Source: Clostridium sp. CAG:452
GTDB taxonomy: Bacteria; Bacillota; Clostridia; TANB77; CAG-508
Assembly (NCBI GenBank): GCA_000434035.1
Contig: FR893516.1
Span: forward strand, 1 to 17,215
Reading direction: 5' to 3'
DNA: 17,215 bases
Made by a program: the position numbers and the translations under genes. Positions 7,194-14,408 of the stretch are shown here, in pieces (within the stretch, counting starts at the first letter, position 1; every line of letters begins with the position of its first letter). The notes below the pieces were generated by a model that saw only the letters and a list, made by a program, of their open reading frames with translations, ran no database searches and was not told the DNA's origin.

Positions 7194-9317
7194 ATGTTTA
7201 AAACATATTCAATGGAACTTGCAGGAAGACCACTAACAATAGAAACAGGAAAATTTGCAGGCTTAGCAAATGCAGATGTAGTAGTAAGATATGGAGAAAC
7301 AGTTGTAATGGTAAACGTTACAGCATCAAAAGAACCAAGAGATGGAATAGACTTTTTCCCATTATCAGTTGACTATGAAGAGAAAATGTATGCAGTAGGA
7401 AAAATCCCAGGAGGATTTACAAGAAGAGAAGGAAAGGCAGCAGATAAGGCAATATTGGTATCTAGAGCAATAGATAGACCAATAAGACCTTTATTTCCAA
7501 AAGATTTTAGAAATGACGTTGTAGTAGTTGCAACAGTATTATCAGTAGAACCAGACAACTCACCAGAAGTTTGTGCAATGATAGGAACATCAGCAGCACT
7601 TTCTATATCAGATATACCATTTGGAGGACCAACAGCAGCAGTAAAAGTAGGCTATGTAGATGGTAAATTTGTTATAAACCCAACACTAGAAGAAAGAGCA
7701 AAAACAGAATTAGACTTAACAGTTGCAGGAACAATAGAAAAAATAGCAATGATAGAAGCTGGAGCAAAAGAATTACCAGATGACAAAATGCTGGAAGCAA
7801 TAAAAACAGGACATGAAGAAATTAAAAAAGTATGTAAATTTATTTCAGACATAAAAGCAGATATTGGAAAACCTAAAATGGAATACAAATCTTTTGAAGT
7901 AGACCATGATATATACGAAGAAATAGAAGCAAACTTCGAAGAAAGAATGTATAATGATGTACAAGCTTTAGAAAAAGAAGTTCGTGATAAGAACATGGAA
8001 AAATTATCAGAAGATGTAACAAACTACTTCATAGAAAAATATGGAGAAGAAAGAGCAGAAGAAGTAAAACAAGATATAGCTGATAGTTTATATAAATTAG
8101 AGAAAAAATCAGTAAGAAAAATGATTTTTGAAGAGCATAAAAGACCAGACGGAAGAGCAATAGACGAAATAAGACCACTTTCATGCGAAGTAGGTTTACT
8201 TCCAAGAGTACATGGAAGCGGACTATTTACAAGAGGACAAACACAAGTATTATCAGTAGCAACATTAGGAATGAAAAACGAAGAACAAATATTAGATGGA
8301 TTAGATGAAGAAGAAACAAAAAGATACATTCATCAATATAATTTCCCTTCATACAGTGTTGGAGAAGCTAGACCTTCACGTGGACCTGGTAGAAGAGAAA
8401 TAGGACATGGAGCTTTAGCAGAAAGAGCATTAGTTCCAGTAATACCATCAGAAGAAGAATTCCCATACACAATAAGAGTTGTATCAGAAGTATTATCTTC
8501 AAATGGTTCTACATCACAAGCAAGTATTTGCGGAAGCACACTTGCATTAATGGATGCAGGAGTTCCAATTAAAAACCCAGTAGCAGGAATTTCAACAGGA
8601 CTTGTATCAAATCCAGAAGATCCAGATGATTATGTAATGCTTACAGATATCCAAGGATTAGAAGATTTCTTTGGAGACATGGACTTTAAAGTTGGAGGAA
8701 CAAAAAACGGAATAACAGCAATTCAAGTTGATATAAAAGTTGATGGATTAACATACAAAATAATAGAAGAAGCTTTTGCAAGAACAAAAAAAGCAAGACA
8801 ATATATATTGGATGAAATAATGGCACCACAAATAGCTGAACCTAGAAAAGAATTATCAAAATACGCACCAAAAATTACAACTATGACAATAAAAACAGAC
8901 AAAATAAAAGATGTAATTGGAAAAGGTGGAGAAACAATTAATAAAATAATTGATGAGACAGGTGTAAAAATAGACATAGAGGAAGACGGAAAAGTATTTA
9001 TTTATACACAAGATTCAGAAAAAGCAAAACAAGCACAAAAAATGATTGAAGATATAGTAAGAGAAATAGAAGTTGGAGAAATCTACGAAGGAACAGTTAC
9101 AAAAATAATGCCATTTGGAGCATTTATGGACCTAGGTGGAGGAAAAGAAGGATTGCTTCATATTTCTAAAATATCAGAAAAAAGAATAGAAAAAGTAGAA
9201 GATGTACTAAAAGAAGGAGACAAATTCTTAGTAAAAGTATTAGATATAGACAACCAAGGAAAAATTAGCTTAACAAAAAAAGGATTAGGAATAGAGGAAG
9301 AATCAACAGAAGAATAA
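7194..9317 (+). CDS. pnp: Polyribonucleotide nucleotidyltransferase (PNPase)
   Basis: PNPase is the phosphate-dependent 3'-to-5' exoribonuclease of mRNA decay and RNA quality control. The 707-residue protein shows all family domains: a first RNase PH core (about 10-140, with GGFTRREG and RAIDRPIRPLFP), an alpha-helical linker (about 220-310), a second catalytic RNase PH core (about 315-545), a KH domain (563-622, VIGKGGETI) and an S1 domain (about 628-697, with GAFMDL and GLLHISKIS). In the second core, GSGLFTRGQTQ (341-351) is the phosphate-binding loop, and D485 and D491 fit the catalytic aspartates. The start at 7194 is chosen because AGGAGG (7181-7186) precedes it and MFKTYSMELAGRPL is a typical PNPase N-terminus. 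The frame is open for 31 codons further up, but without a ribosome site or homology. No clear promoter of its own is seen, so it may depend on rpsO readthrough. Confidence 0.97.
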   Translation: MFKTYSMELAGRPLTIETGKFAGLANADVVVRYGETVVMVNVTASKEPRDGIDFFPLSVDYEEKMYAVGKIPGGFTRREGKAADKAILVSRAIDRPIRPLFPKDFRNDVVVVATVLSVEPDNSPEVCAMIGTSAALSISDIPFGGPTAAVKVGYVDGKFVINPTLEERAKTELDLTVAGTIEKIAMIEAGAKELPDDKMLEAIKTGHEEIKKVCKFISDIKADIGKPKMEYKSFEVDHDIYEEIEANFEERMYNDVQALEKEVRDKNMEKLSEDVTNYFIEKYGEERAEEVKQDIADSLYKLEKKSVRKMIFEEHKRPDGRAIDEIRPLSCEVGLLPRVHGSGLFTRGQTQVLSVATLGMKNEEQILDGLDEEETKRYIHQYNFPSYSVGEARPSRGPGRREIGHGALAERALVPVIPSEEEFPYTIRVVSEVLSSNGSTSQASICGSTLALMDAGVPIKNPVAGISTGLVSNPEDPDDYVMLTDIQGLEDFFGDMDFKVGGTKNGITAIQVDIKVDGLTYKIIEEAFARTKKARQYILDEIMAPQIAEPRKELSKYAPKITTMTIKTDKIKDVIGKGGETINKIIDETGVKIDIEEDGKVFIYTQDSEKAKQAQKMIEDIVREIEVGEIYEGTVTKIMPFGAFMDLGGGKEGLLHISKISEKRIEKVEDVLKEGDKFLVKVLDIDNQGKISLTKKGLGIEEESTEE

Positions 9318-9340
9318 TTTATTAAGATTTTATTAAAAAC

Positions 9341-9369
9341 TTGCAAAAATTTTATAATAATAGTATAAT
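9341..9369 (+). promoter_or_regulatory. Promoter of the glycosyltransferase gene
   Basis: TTGCAA (9341-9346), 17 bp, TATAAT (9364-9369): a consensus -10 with ideal spacing, starting 24 bases after pnp ends. No terminator is visible between pnp and this promoter. Confidence 0.8.
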
Positions 9370-9375
9370 ATAAAA

Positions 9376-9440
9376 GGTGGCATAATAATATTATGATAGT
9401 ACAGAGTATAACTTTGATATCAAAATTAGGCCATCTTTTA
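9376..9440 (+). promoter_or_regulatory. Structured 5' leader of the glycosyltransferase mRNA
   Basis: The predicted transcript starts with GGTGGC (9376-9381), which pairs with GCCATC (9430-9435, one G-U pair). This closes a loop of 48 bases that contains further self-complementary pieces (TTGATATCAA; ATAATA/TATTAT). TTTT (9436-9439) follows the closing helix. This could act as an attenuator or ligand-binding leader, or merely be a 5' stabilising structure. It fits no riboswitch class I can recall. Confidence 0.35.
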
Positions 9441-9468
9441 AAACTATAAAAACAAAGAGAGGGTAAAA

Positions 9469-10701
9469 ATGGAATATTTATATATATTGCAACAAGCATT
9501 AGTTTGGATTATAACAATATTTTGGCTATATAATATAGTAATTAGTGCATGTTCATTAGTAAAATTAAAAGATAAACCATTATTAGTTAATAAAAATCAT
9601 AAATTCATGGCTTTAGTTCCAGCACACAACGAAGCAGCAGTAGTAGGAAATTTGATAGAAAGTTTAAAAAATCAAAATTATCCAAAAGAACTTTTGGATA
9701 TATATGTTATAGCAGATAACTGTACAGACAATACAGCTCAAATTGCAAGAGATGCAGGAGCAATAGTTTATGAAAGATTTGACAGCGAAAAGAAAACAAA
9801 AGGCTATGCAATGCAATGGTTTTTAAATAAAATGAATGAGCAAGGGGCAGATTATGATGCTATGTGCGTATTCGATGCAGATAACGTTGTAATGCCAGAT
9901 TTCTTTACAGCTATGAACAAAAAACTTTGCCAAGGTGAAGAAGTGGTTCAAGGATATAGAGATATAAAGAATCCAACAGATTCTTGGGTATCAGCAGGAT
10001 ATGCATTATTTTATTGGACAATGCACAGATTTTATCATTTAGCAAGATATAACCTAGGACTATCACCACTATTAAATGGTACAGGATTTATGGTAAAATA
10101 TGATTTAATTAAAGAAAAAGGATGGAATACAAAAACATTAACAGAGGATATAGAGTTTTCTTTAATAAATATAGCAGAAGGCAGAAAATTAGGTTGGGCA
10201 ACAGATGCAATAGTATACGATGAACAACCATTAGAATACAAACAATCATGGACACAAAGAATGAGATGGTCAGTAGGACATATTCAATGTGTTAAATATT
10301 ATTTAAAAGATTTAGCAAAAGGTGTTAAAGAGCATAAAACATTAATGAATTTTGACGGATTCCTATATTTAATGGGAATGCCAATGCTTATAATAACATT
10401 AGGGCTATTAGTAGTAAACTTTGCAATATATGCTGGAAATGGAATGACAACAGCAGCATTAATATGGAATTATGCAAGATATATAGGAGCAACATTCCTT
10501 TTACCACCACTTACAGCGATACTAATAATGTGGCTAGATAAAAGACCAATTAAGCCAATGCTAAAAGGAATATTATGCTATCCATTATTCTTAGGTTCTT
10601 GGATATTAATAAATATAAAAGCATTAATTAAACCAGACACAACATGGACAAAAATTGAACACACAAGAAGCGTAAAAGTAAATGAATTGTCTAACAATTA
10701 A
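9469..10701 (+). CDS. Membrane-bound family 2 (processive-type) glycosyltransferase
   Basis: A 410-residue inner-membrane glycosyltransferase with the layout of chitin, hyaluronan and poly-N-acetylglucosamine synthases. An N-terminal helix (about 8-30) precedes the cytosolic GT-A domain: VPAHNE (50-55), IADNCTDNT (81-89), DAD (136-138, metal/UDP binding), TEDIEF (225-230, catalytic Asp) and QRMRW (263-267, the Q..RW acceptor motif). Membrane helices follow near 300-322, 335-355 and 366-385, ending in KPDTTWTKIEHTR. These residues suggest an active beta-glycosyl polymerase or transferase using UDP-sugars to build a surface polysaccharide or glycolipid. The product cannot be inferred. Its own promoter and terminator make it monocistronic. 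GAGAGGG precedes the ATG by about six bases. Confidence 0.88.
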   Translation: MEYLYILQQALVWIITIFWLYNIVISACSLVKLKDKPLLVNKNHKFMALVPAHNEAAVVGNLIESLKNQNYPKELLDIYVIADNCTDNTAQIARDAGAIVYERFDSEKKTKGYAMQWFLNKMNEQGADYDAMCVFDADNVVMPDFFTAMNKKLCQGEEVVQGYRDIKNPTDSWVSAGYALFYWTMHRFYHLARYNLGLSPLLNGTGFMVKYDLIKEKGWNTKTLTEDIEFSLINIAEGRKLGWATDAIVYDEQPLEYKQSWTQRMRWSVGHIQCVKYYLKDLAKGVKEHKTLMNFDGFLYLMGMPMLIITLGLLVVNFAIYAGNGMTTAALIWNYARYIGATFLLPPLTAILIMWLDKRPIKPMLKGILCYPLFLGSWILINIKALIKPDTTWTKIEHTRSVKVNELSNN

Positions 10702-10704
10702 AAT

Positions 10705-10735
10705 GAAAAAGAGGAGCACAAGCTCCTCTTTTTTG
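10705..10735 (+). terminator. Intrinsic terminator of the glycosyltransferase gene
   Basis: GAGGAGC (10711-10717) pairs with GCTCCTC (10722-10728) around a four-base loop, with an A tract before and six Ts after (10729-10734). It begins about ten bases after the stop codon. Confidence 0.92.
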
Positions 10736-10760
10736 TTTTATACAGATAATTTGTGTGAGG

Positions 10761-10830
10761 GGGAATTCTAGGGACTGTCCCTTAAAATCACCAAACCTGG
10801 GGATTTTGGCGACTGTCCTGAATTCATCCG
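10761..10830. repeat. Imperfect palindromic REP/MITE-like element
   Basis: GAATTC at 10763-10768 and 10820-10825 bracket an imperfect hairpin. AGGGAC near 10770 faces GTCCT (10815-10819), and AAAATC (10784-10789) pairs with GATTTT (10802-10807). The left arm holds the perfect 11-bp palindrome GGGACTGTCCC (10771-10781), and GACTGTCC recurs at 10811-10818. The G+C content is clearly above background and there is no coding signal. Dispersed REP or MITE DNA is my interpretation; the copy number elsewhere is unknown. Confidence 0.5.
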
Positions 10831-10836
10831 GAACTA

Positions 10837-10854
10837 AACAAATTCCAATTTGTT
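10837..10854. repeat. Short perfect inverted repeat upstream of the Asp23 operon promoter
   Basis: AACAAATT (10837-10844), CC, AATTTGTT (10847-10854) lies ten bases upstream of the -35 element. It could be an operator or the edge of the preceding palindromic element. Confidence 0.4.
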
Positions 10855-10864
10855 CAACTAAATA

Positions 10865-10893
10865 GTGACAAAACAAATCTAAAATGATATAAT
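10865..10893 (+). promoter_or_regulatory. Promoter of the Asp23-cmk-plsC operon
   Basis: GTGACA (10865-10870), 17 bp, TATAAT (10888-10893), with TG at 10885-10886 giving an extended -10. Transcription would start near 10900, leaving a leader of about 15 bases. Confidence 0.65.
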
Positions 10894-10914
10894 TCAATTT
10901 ATGGAGTGAATTAT

Positions 10915-11784
10915 ATGATAATAGATAAACTAATTGAAAGTAAAATAAAAACATATGCATTTGTAGGGCCTTCTGGAACAGGAAAGAGTTACAGAGCACA
11001 GATGGTAGCGAATGAAAGAGGAATAAGCTACATTATAGATGATGGGCTTTTAATAAAAGAAAATGAGGTTATTGCAGGAGTTTCTGCTAAAAAGGCTGCA
11101 ACAAAAATAGAAACAGTAAAAAAAGCATTATTTAATAATCAAGATGAAGCAGATGAAATAAAAAAAGCTTTTAGAAAATATAGACCAGAGAGCATATTAA
11201 TTTTAGGAACTTCTGATAATATGATAAAAAAAATAAGAGAAAATTTAGGGTTACCAGAACTTACAGAAACAATATATATATCAGATGTAGCAACAGAAGA
11301 AGAAATGCAGGAAGCTAAAAGAATTAGGCAAACACAAGGAAAACATGTAATTCCAGTACCTACATTTGAAATAAAAAAGGATTTTTCTGGTTTTATATTA
11401 GATCCACTTCAAATATTTAAATCAAAAGGAAAAGATGCAAAACCATACATATCAGAGAAATCAATAATTAGGCCAACATTTAGTTATTTAGGTAAATTTG
11501 TAATATCAGATACTGTATTTAGACAAATAATAGAATATTTAGTTATGAAAACAGAAGGATTATACAAAGCAAGTAGAGTTAGAATAGACAAAATAGGCGA
11601 GAATGAAGGGGTATCTATATATATAGAGGTAGTAGTAGAATATGGATTCAATATAGTAAATACATTAAAAGAATTCAAGAAAAAATGTAAAAAAGAAATA
11701 GAAAATTTGACGGCAATGAATGTAGAAAATGTTGATATAATAGCAAAAGGAATACATGTATCAGAAGAAATAAAGGGAGAATGA
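10915..11784 (+). CDS. P-loop NTPase fused to an Asp23/Gls24-like domain
   Basis: A 289-residue two-domain protein. The N-terminus has the Walker A motif GPSGTGKS (18-25) after a short strand, and SILILGTSD (93-101) may be the Walker B strand. Residues 145-185 link the domains. From about 188 to 282 the sequence follows the Asp23/Gls24 (DUF322) pattern: YLGKFVISDTVFRQII, then EGLYKASRVRI, VSIYIEVVVEYGFNI, a helix, and VENVDIIAKGIHV. Gls24-type proteins are linked to envelope stress and associate with the membrane in some Bacillota. The NTP-binding extension suggests a nucleotide-controlled version. The start at ATG 10915 is chosen because GGAG (10903-10906) is eight bases away; GTG at 10906 would overlap that site. 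It is first in an operon with cmk four bases downstream. Domain calls are by pattern; function is not known. Confidence 0.85.
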   Translation: MIIDKLIESKIKTYAFVGPSGTGKSYRAQMVANERGISYIIDDGLLIKENEVIAGVSAKKAATKIETVKKALFNNQDEADEIKKAFRKYRPESILILGTSDNMIKKIRENLGLPELTETIYISDVATEEEMQEAKRIRQTQGKHVIPVPTFEIKKDFSGFILDPLQIFKSKGKDAKPYISEKSIIRPTFSYLGKFVISDTVFRQIIEYLVMKTEGLYKASRVRIDKIGENEGVSIYIEVVVEYGFNIVNTLKEFKKKCKKEIENLTAMNVENVDIIAKGIHVSEEIKGE

Positions 11785-11788
11785 TAAA

Positions 11789-12463
11789 ATGAGTTTTATA
11801 GTAGGAATAGATGGACCAGCAGGAAGTGGAAAAGGAACAGTAACAAAGCAAGTAGCAAATAAATTAGGACTAATTAATATAGATACAGGAAGCACATACA
11901 GGTGCGTAGCTTTAGAGAGCATAAATCAAGGAGTTACATTGGAAGACAAAGAAAAGATAATAGAAATAGCGAAAACAATAACAATTGATATAAAACCATT
12001 ACCAGAAGGAGATAAGATATTTTTAAATGGAAAAGAAGTTACAAAAGAAATTCGTTCTAAAGAAGTAACAAAAATAGTATCTCAAATATCTTCTATAAAA
12101 GAAGTGAGGTTTGAAATGGTAAATCTACAAAGAAAGCTAGCAGAAGGAAAAGATGTAATTATGGAAGGAAGAGATATCTGTACTTATGTATTTCCAAATG
12201 CTGACGTAAAAATATATTTAGATGCTTCAATAGAAGAAAGAGCAAAAAGAAGATATAAAGAAAACCAAGGAAAAAATATAAACATGTCTTATGAAGAAGT
12301 AATAGAAAATATAAGAAAAAGAGATGAAAATGACAAAGCAAAAGAAATAGGAGCATTAAAAAAAGCAAAAGATAGTATAGTAATAGACACAACAAAACTA
12401 ACAATAGAAGAAGTGGTAGAAAAAATTATAGAAATAATTAAAAACAAAAACAGCAGATTGTAA
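11789..12463 (+). CDS. cmk: Cytidylate kinase
   Basis: CMP/dCMP kinase transfers a phosphate from ATP to CMP and dCMP, feeding nucleotide pools and CDP-activated lipid synthesis. The 224-residue protein has the P-loop GPAGSGKGT (9-17), DTGSTYR (32-38) for nucleotide monophosphate binding, the EGRDICTYVFPNADVKIYLDAS block (126-147), the lid arginines around RAKRRYKE (151-158) and the R178/D179/D182 segment before the closing DSIVIDTT (195-202). GGGAGA lies eight bases before the ATG, inside the end of the preceding gene. The four-base gap upstream and 22-base gap to plsC indicate one operon, and cmk next to plsC is a familiar arrangement in Clostridia. Confidence 0.95.
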   Translation: MSFIVGIDGPAGSGKGTVTKQVANKLGLINIDTGSTYRCVALESINQGVTLEDKEKIIEIAKTITIDIKPLPEGDKIFLNGKEVTKEIRSKEVTKIVSQISSIKEVRFEMVNLQRKLAEGKDVIMEGRDICTYVFPNADVKIYLDASIEERAKRRYKENQGKNINMSYEEVIENIRKRDENDKAKEIGALKKAKDSIVIDTTKLTIEEVVEKIIEIIKNKNSRL

Positions 12464-12485
12464 TTTATCTAATAAGGAGAACACA

Positions 12486-13082
12486 ATGAAAAAATTTTTA
12501 GGACTTTTAATAAAAAAAATATATAAGGGCTTAATGATACTTGTATATAGGCCAAAAGTAGTAGGAAGAGAAAACATGCCAAAGGATACAGCTGCAATAG
12601 TATGTCCAAACCATGTCCATGCATTAGACTCTACACTAATAATTTCAATGAACAAAAGACATATAAAAACACTTGCAAAAGAAGAACTTTTTAGAAATAA
12701 GTTTTTTAAATTCTTAGCAGATTTGTATGGAATATATCCAGTAAAAGCAAACAACAAATCTATGGAAAGTATAAAAGTTTCCTTAAAAATATTAAAAAAC
12801 AATGAATTATTAATGATATTCCCAGAAGGAACTAGAAATGGTATGGCAAAAGGTGTAAAACCAAAGGATGGAGCAATAAAACTTGCTATAAGAGCAAATG
12901 TTCCAATTGTACCAGTAGGAGTACAGGGCAACTTTAAACCATTTAGAAAAGTAAAAGTAAATATAGGTAAACCAATTTACTATAGCAAATATAAAGATGA
13001 AGTAAATAACAAAGAGGTAATGGATAAACTAACAGAAGAATTAATGAAAACAATAGTAAAATTAAGGGATGAGAGAATATAA
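12486..13082 (+). CDS. plsC: 1-acyl-sn-glycerol-3-phosphate acyltransferase
   Basis: This enzyme acylates lysophosphatidic acid to phosphatidic acid, the precursor of membrane phospholipids, at the inner face of the membrane. The 198-residue protein shows a hydrophobic N-terminal segment (4-22), the catalytic H43-x4-D48 (NHVHALD), FPEGTRN (112-118) binding the glycerol phosphate, and the late PIVPVGV motif typical of the PlsC/LPLAT family. AAGGAG precedes the ATG by about seven bases. It is third in the Asp23-cmk operon. No terminator is seen before the promoter at 13095, so transcripts may read into the orphan gene at 13228. Confidence 0.93.
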   Translation: MKKFLGLLIKKIYKGLMILVYRPKVVGRENMPKDTAAIVCPNHVHALDSTLIISMNKRHIKTLAKEELFRNKFFKFLADLYGIYPVKANNKSMESIKVSLKILKNNELLMIFPEGTRNGMAKGVKPKDGAIKLAIRANVPIVPVGVQGNFKPFRKVKVNIGKPIYYSKYKDEVNNKEVMDKLTEELMKTIVKLRDERI

Positions 13083-13094
13083 AACTAGCTAAAT

Positions 13095-13123
13095 TTGCAA
13101 AAATTTACATAACGTGGTATAAT
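13095..13123 (+). promoter_or_regulatory. Promoter of the GC-richer orphan gene
   Basis: TTGCAA (13095-13100), 17 bp, TATAAT (13118-13123), starting 13 bases after plsC ends. The -35 and early spacer (TTGCAAAAATTT) are identical to the glycosyltransferase promoter, although the downstream gene looks foreign. Confidence 0.75.
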
Positions 13124-13129
13124 TACATT

Positions 13130-13227
13130 AGTAAAGCCAATGAGCTTTATTAAATGCTTCCTCTTAGTGTCAGAGGTTGCATCTTAGGGTAGACAGAGAC
13201 ACAAAAAAATTTTTAGGAGGAATAAAT
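13130..13227 (+). promoter_or_regulatory. Structured leader of the orphan gene
   Basis: About 98 bases separate the predicted transcription start from the ATG. TAAAGC (13132-13137) pairs with GCTTTA (13144-13149), and CCTCT (13160-13164) pairs with AGAGG (13172-13176). An A7-T5 tract and AGGAGG (13215-13220) follow. The leader may be regulatory, but I cannot assign it to a known class. Confidence 0.3.
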
Positions 13228-13743
13228 ATGTTCGGAAAATTCAGTAAGAAAGCAAAAATGGCAGCAGCAGAAGCAGAGCGCAACGAAGCGATGAAAAAGG
13301 CCCTTCGGGATTTTTCAAACTTCGTCAAGAGCTTTTTGAATGGCAAAAGTGATGAACAGGTAGACTGGCTCGCTCTTGCAAAAGAAGCCTTTGCTAAGTG
13401 GTATTACTTGGTTGAAGAGTTTCCAGAGGCAGCAGAGCTTCTGAATTGGAAACCGGAGGTAAGACCGGAAGACAGAGTTTATACGTGGTTTGATGACGAA
13501 GGTTTGCCGCGCAGTTATTCTTATGCTGACATGCTTAGCAACAAGGAAATGGTAGAACGCATAAACTTGTGGGAGCAGTACAGAGCAGATGCAGGAAACA
13601 AGAATCTTACGCTGGAAGACATTGGTTTTACTGGTGGCGGATTGAAATTCCAGTATGAGGCAGTAGCATATCTTTCATTTGCTTACTTGCAGAAGATGTA
13701 CTACGCAGGACTGCTTAAAAGCATTGATGAGCTTCTTAGCTAA
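13228..13743 (+). CDS. GC-richer orphan protein of unknown function
   Basis: I do not recognise this 171-residue protein. It starts with a basic helix (MFGKFSKKAKM) and an Ala/Glu-rich helical stretch (to about 40). A Trp/Tyr-rich soluble part follows: WLALAKEAFAKWYYLVEEFPEAAELLNW (47-74), an acidic turn with TWFDDEG (86-92), then YSYADMLSNKEMVERINLW (97-115), and a helical C-terminus rich in Tyr and Leu. No signal peptide, membrane helix or catalytic motif is evident. The start at 13228 follows AGGAGG by seven bases; a TTG 17 codons further up lacks a site. Three sample lines count about 44% G+C, against 23% in a cmk line, and CGC, CTG and CCG codons appear that are rare around it. Recent transfer is likely. 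It has its own promoter and terminator. Confidence 0.85.
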   Translation: MFGKFSKKAKMAAAEAERNEAMKKALRDFSNFVKSFLNGKSDEQVDWLALAKEAFAKWYYLVEEFPEAAELLNWKPEVRPEDRVYTWFDDEGLPRSYSYADMLSNKEMVERINLWEQYRADAGNKNLTLEDIGFTGGGLKFQYEAVAYLSFAYLQKMYYAGLLKSIDELLS

Positions 13744-13748
13744 CTGAA

Positions 13749-13784
13749 CAAAAAAGGTATCCTCGAAAGAGGATATCTTTTTTG
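13749..13784 (+). terminator. Terminator of the orphan gene
   Basis: A 15-bp stem (13750-13764 with 13769-13783, one G-U pair) with a GAAA tetraloop has arms of six As and six Ts. It begins six bases after the stop codon. The symmetric arms could also stop minus-strand transcription. Confidence 0.92.
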
Positions 13785-13791
13785 TTGTATA

Positions 13792-13835
13792 GAAAAAAGG
13801 ATTGGCCCCTTAGTGTTACTTGCGTAACAGGGGCC
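13792..13835 (-). terminator. Probable terminator of the minus-strand membrane protein gene
   Basis: GGCCCCT (13804-13810) pairs with AGGGGCC (13829-13835), with an inner GTTAC/GTAAC stem around a four-base loop. Read on the minus strand, the hairpin is followed after five bases by TTTTTT (complement of 13793-13798). The spacing to the T tract is a little long. Confidence 0.6.
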
Positions 13836-13855
13836 GTTTGAGGGGGAGAATGATG

Positions 13856-14281
13856 TTAGCTTTTTTCAACAGAAGCAGGGGCTATATAATATCCACCTAC
13901 CATGTAATAAGTTTGCTCGCTTGCAGTTCCAGACTTAACAATTACTTTTTTTGAATACTTAACTTTAAAAAGATCATTCGAGAAAGCTGTTATTAAATCA
14001 GCCTTATGGAGCTCACAAAAGATTAAACTTATAGATTTTCCCATCTTAGGAGCATTTATAAATGAATCATCAGTATAAAACACCCAAGATTTGAGAGAAC
14101 CTGTTACGATTCCACCAGAGGAATTTTCAACTACTTCGCCTTCAACAAAGGACAAAGAGTCAATCTTGCTTTCGGCTACTTTCAACTTACTCTTAGTCTG
14201 AAACAAAAACACTGAAAGTGCTACGATTGTACCAATCATAATCAAACTAAAAAGAATTCGGATAAACTTTTTCTTTTTCAT
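13856..14281 (-). CDS. Small membrane-anchored extracytoplasmic protein, unknown function
   Basis: I do not recognise this 141-residue protein. A basic start (MKKKKFIR) precedes one hydrophobic segment (about 8-27) and then a charged helix (29-41). The remainder is a beta-rich, hydrophilic domain probably outside the cell, ending in YYMVGGYYIAPASVEKS. There is no lipobox cysteine and no clear signal peptidase site, so an N-terminal anchor is most likely. AAAGGA lies about ten bases before the ATG. It is the only minus-strand gene seen, faces the orphan gene at 13228, and has a promoter of its own. Its codons are slightly richer in G+C than those of the conserved genes. It may have arrived with the orphan gene, but nothing ties them functionally. 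Confidence 0.8.
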   Translation of the reverse strand: MKKKKFIRILFSLIMIGTIVALSVFLFQTKSKLKVAESKIDSLSFVEGEVVENSSGGIVTGSLKSWVFYTDDSFINAPKMGKSISLIFCELHKADLITAFSNDLFKVKYSKKVIVKSGTASEQTYYMVGGYYIAPASVEKS

Positions 14282-14351
14282 GCTATTAGTTCCTTTCTGT
14301 ATTTTAAAATTAAAAAGTTTAACCCCCTCAAATAATGCTTATAGCAATATT

Positions 14352-14380
14352 ATTTTATCATATTTCTACAAAAAAATCAA
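14352..14380 (-). promoter_or_regulatory. Minus-strand promoter of the membrane-anchored protein gene
   Basis: Read on the minus strand: TTGATT (complement of 14375-14380), 17 bp, TAAAAT (complement of 14352-14357), with TG one base before the -10. The leader is about 65 bases. Confidence 0.6.
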
Positions 14381-14408
14381 ATTTTTCACTAGAACCACCT
14401 TACATGTA

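Noticed and set aside
10906..10914. GTG start for the P-loop/Asp23 protein
   Set aside because: The GTG overlaps GGAG at 10903-10906, which is well placed for the ATG at 10915.
10691..10999. Minus-strand reading frame across the palindromic element
   Set aside because: It spans a terminator, a promoter and the start of the Asp23-like gene, and its product resembles nothing; it is not a transposase fragment I can recognise.
12398..12931. 177-codon minus-strand reading frame across cmk and plsC
   Set aside because: It lies antisense to two well-supported genes, has low-complexity hydrophobic content and shows no ribosome site; it is a shadow of AT-rich coding DNA.
13177..13227. TTG start 17 codons upstream of the orphan gene's ATG
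   Set aside because: It lies within the hairpin-forming leader without a ribosome site; AGGAGG at 13215-13220 fits ATG 13228.
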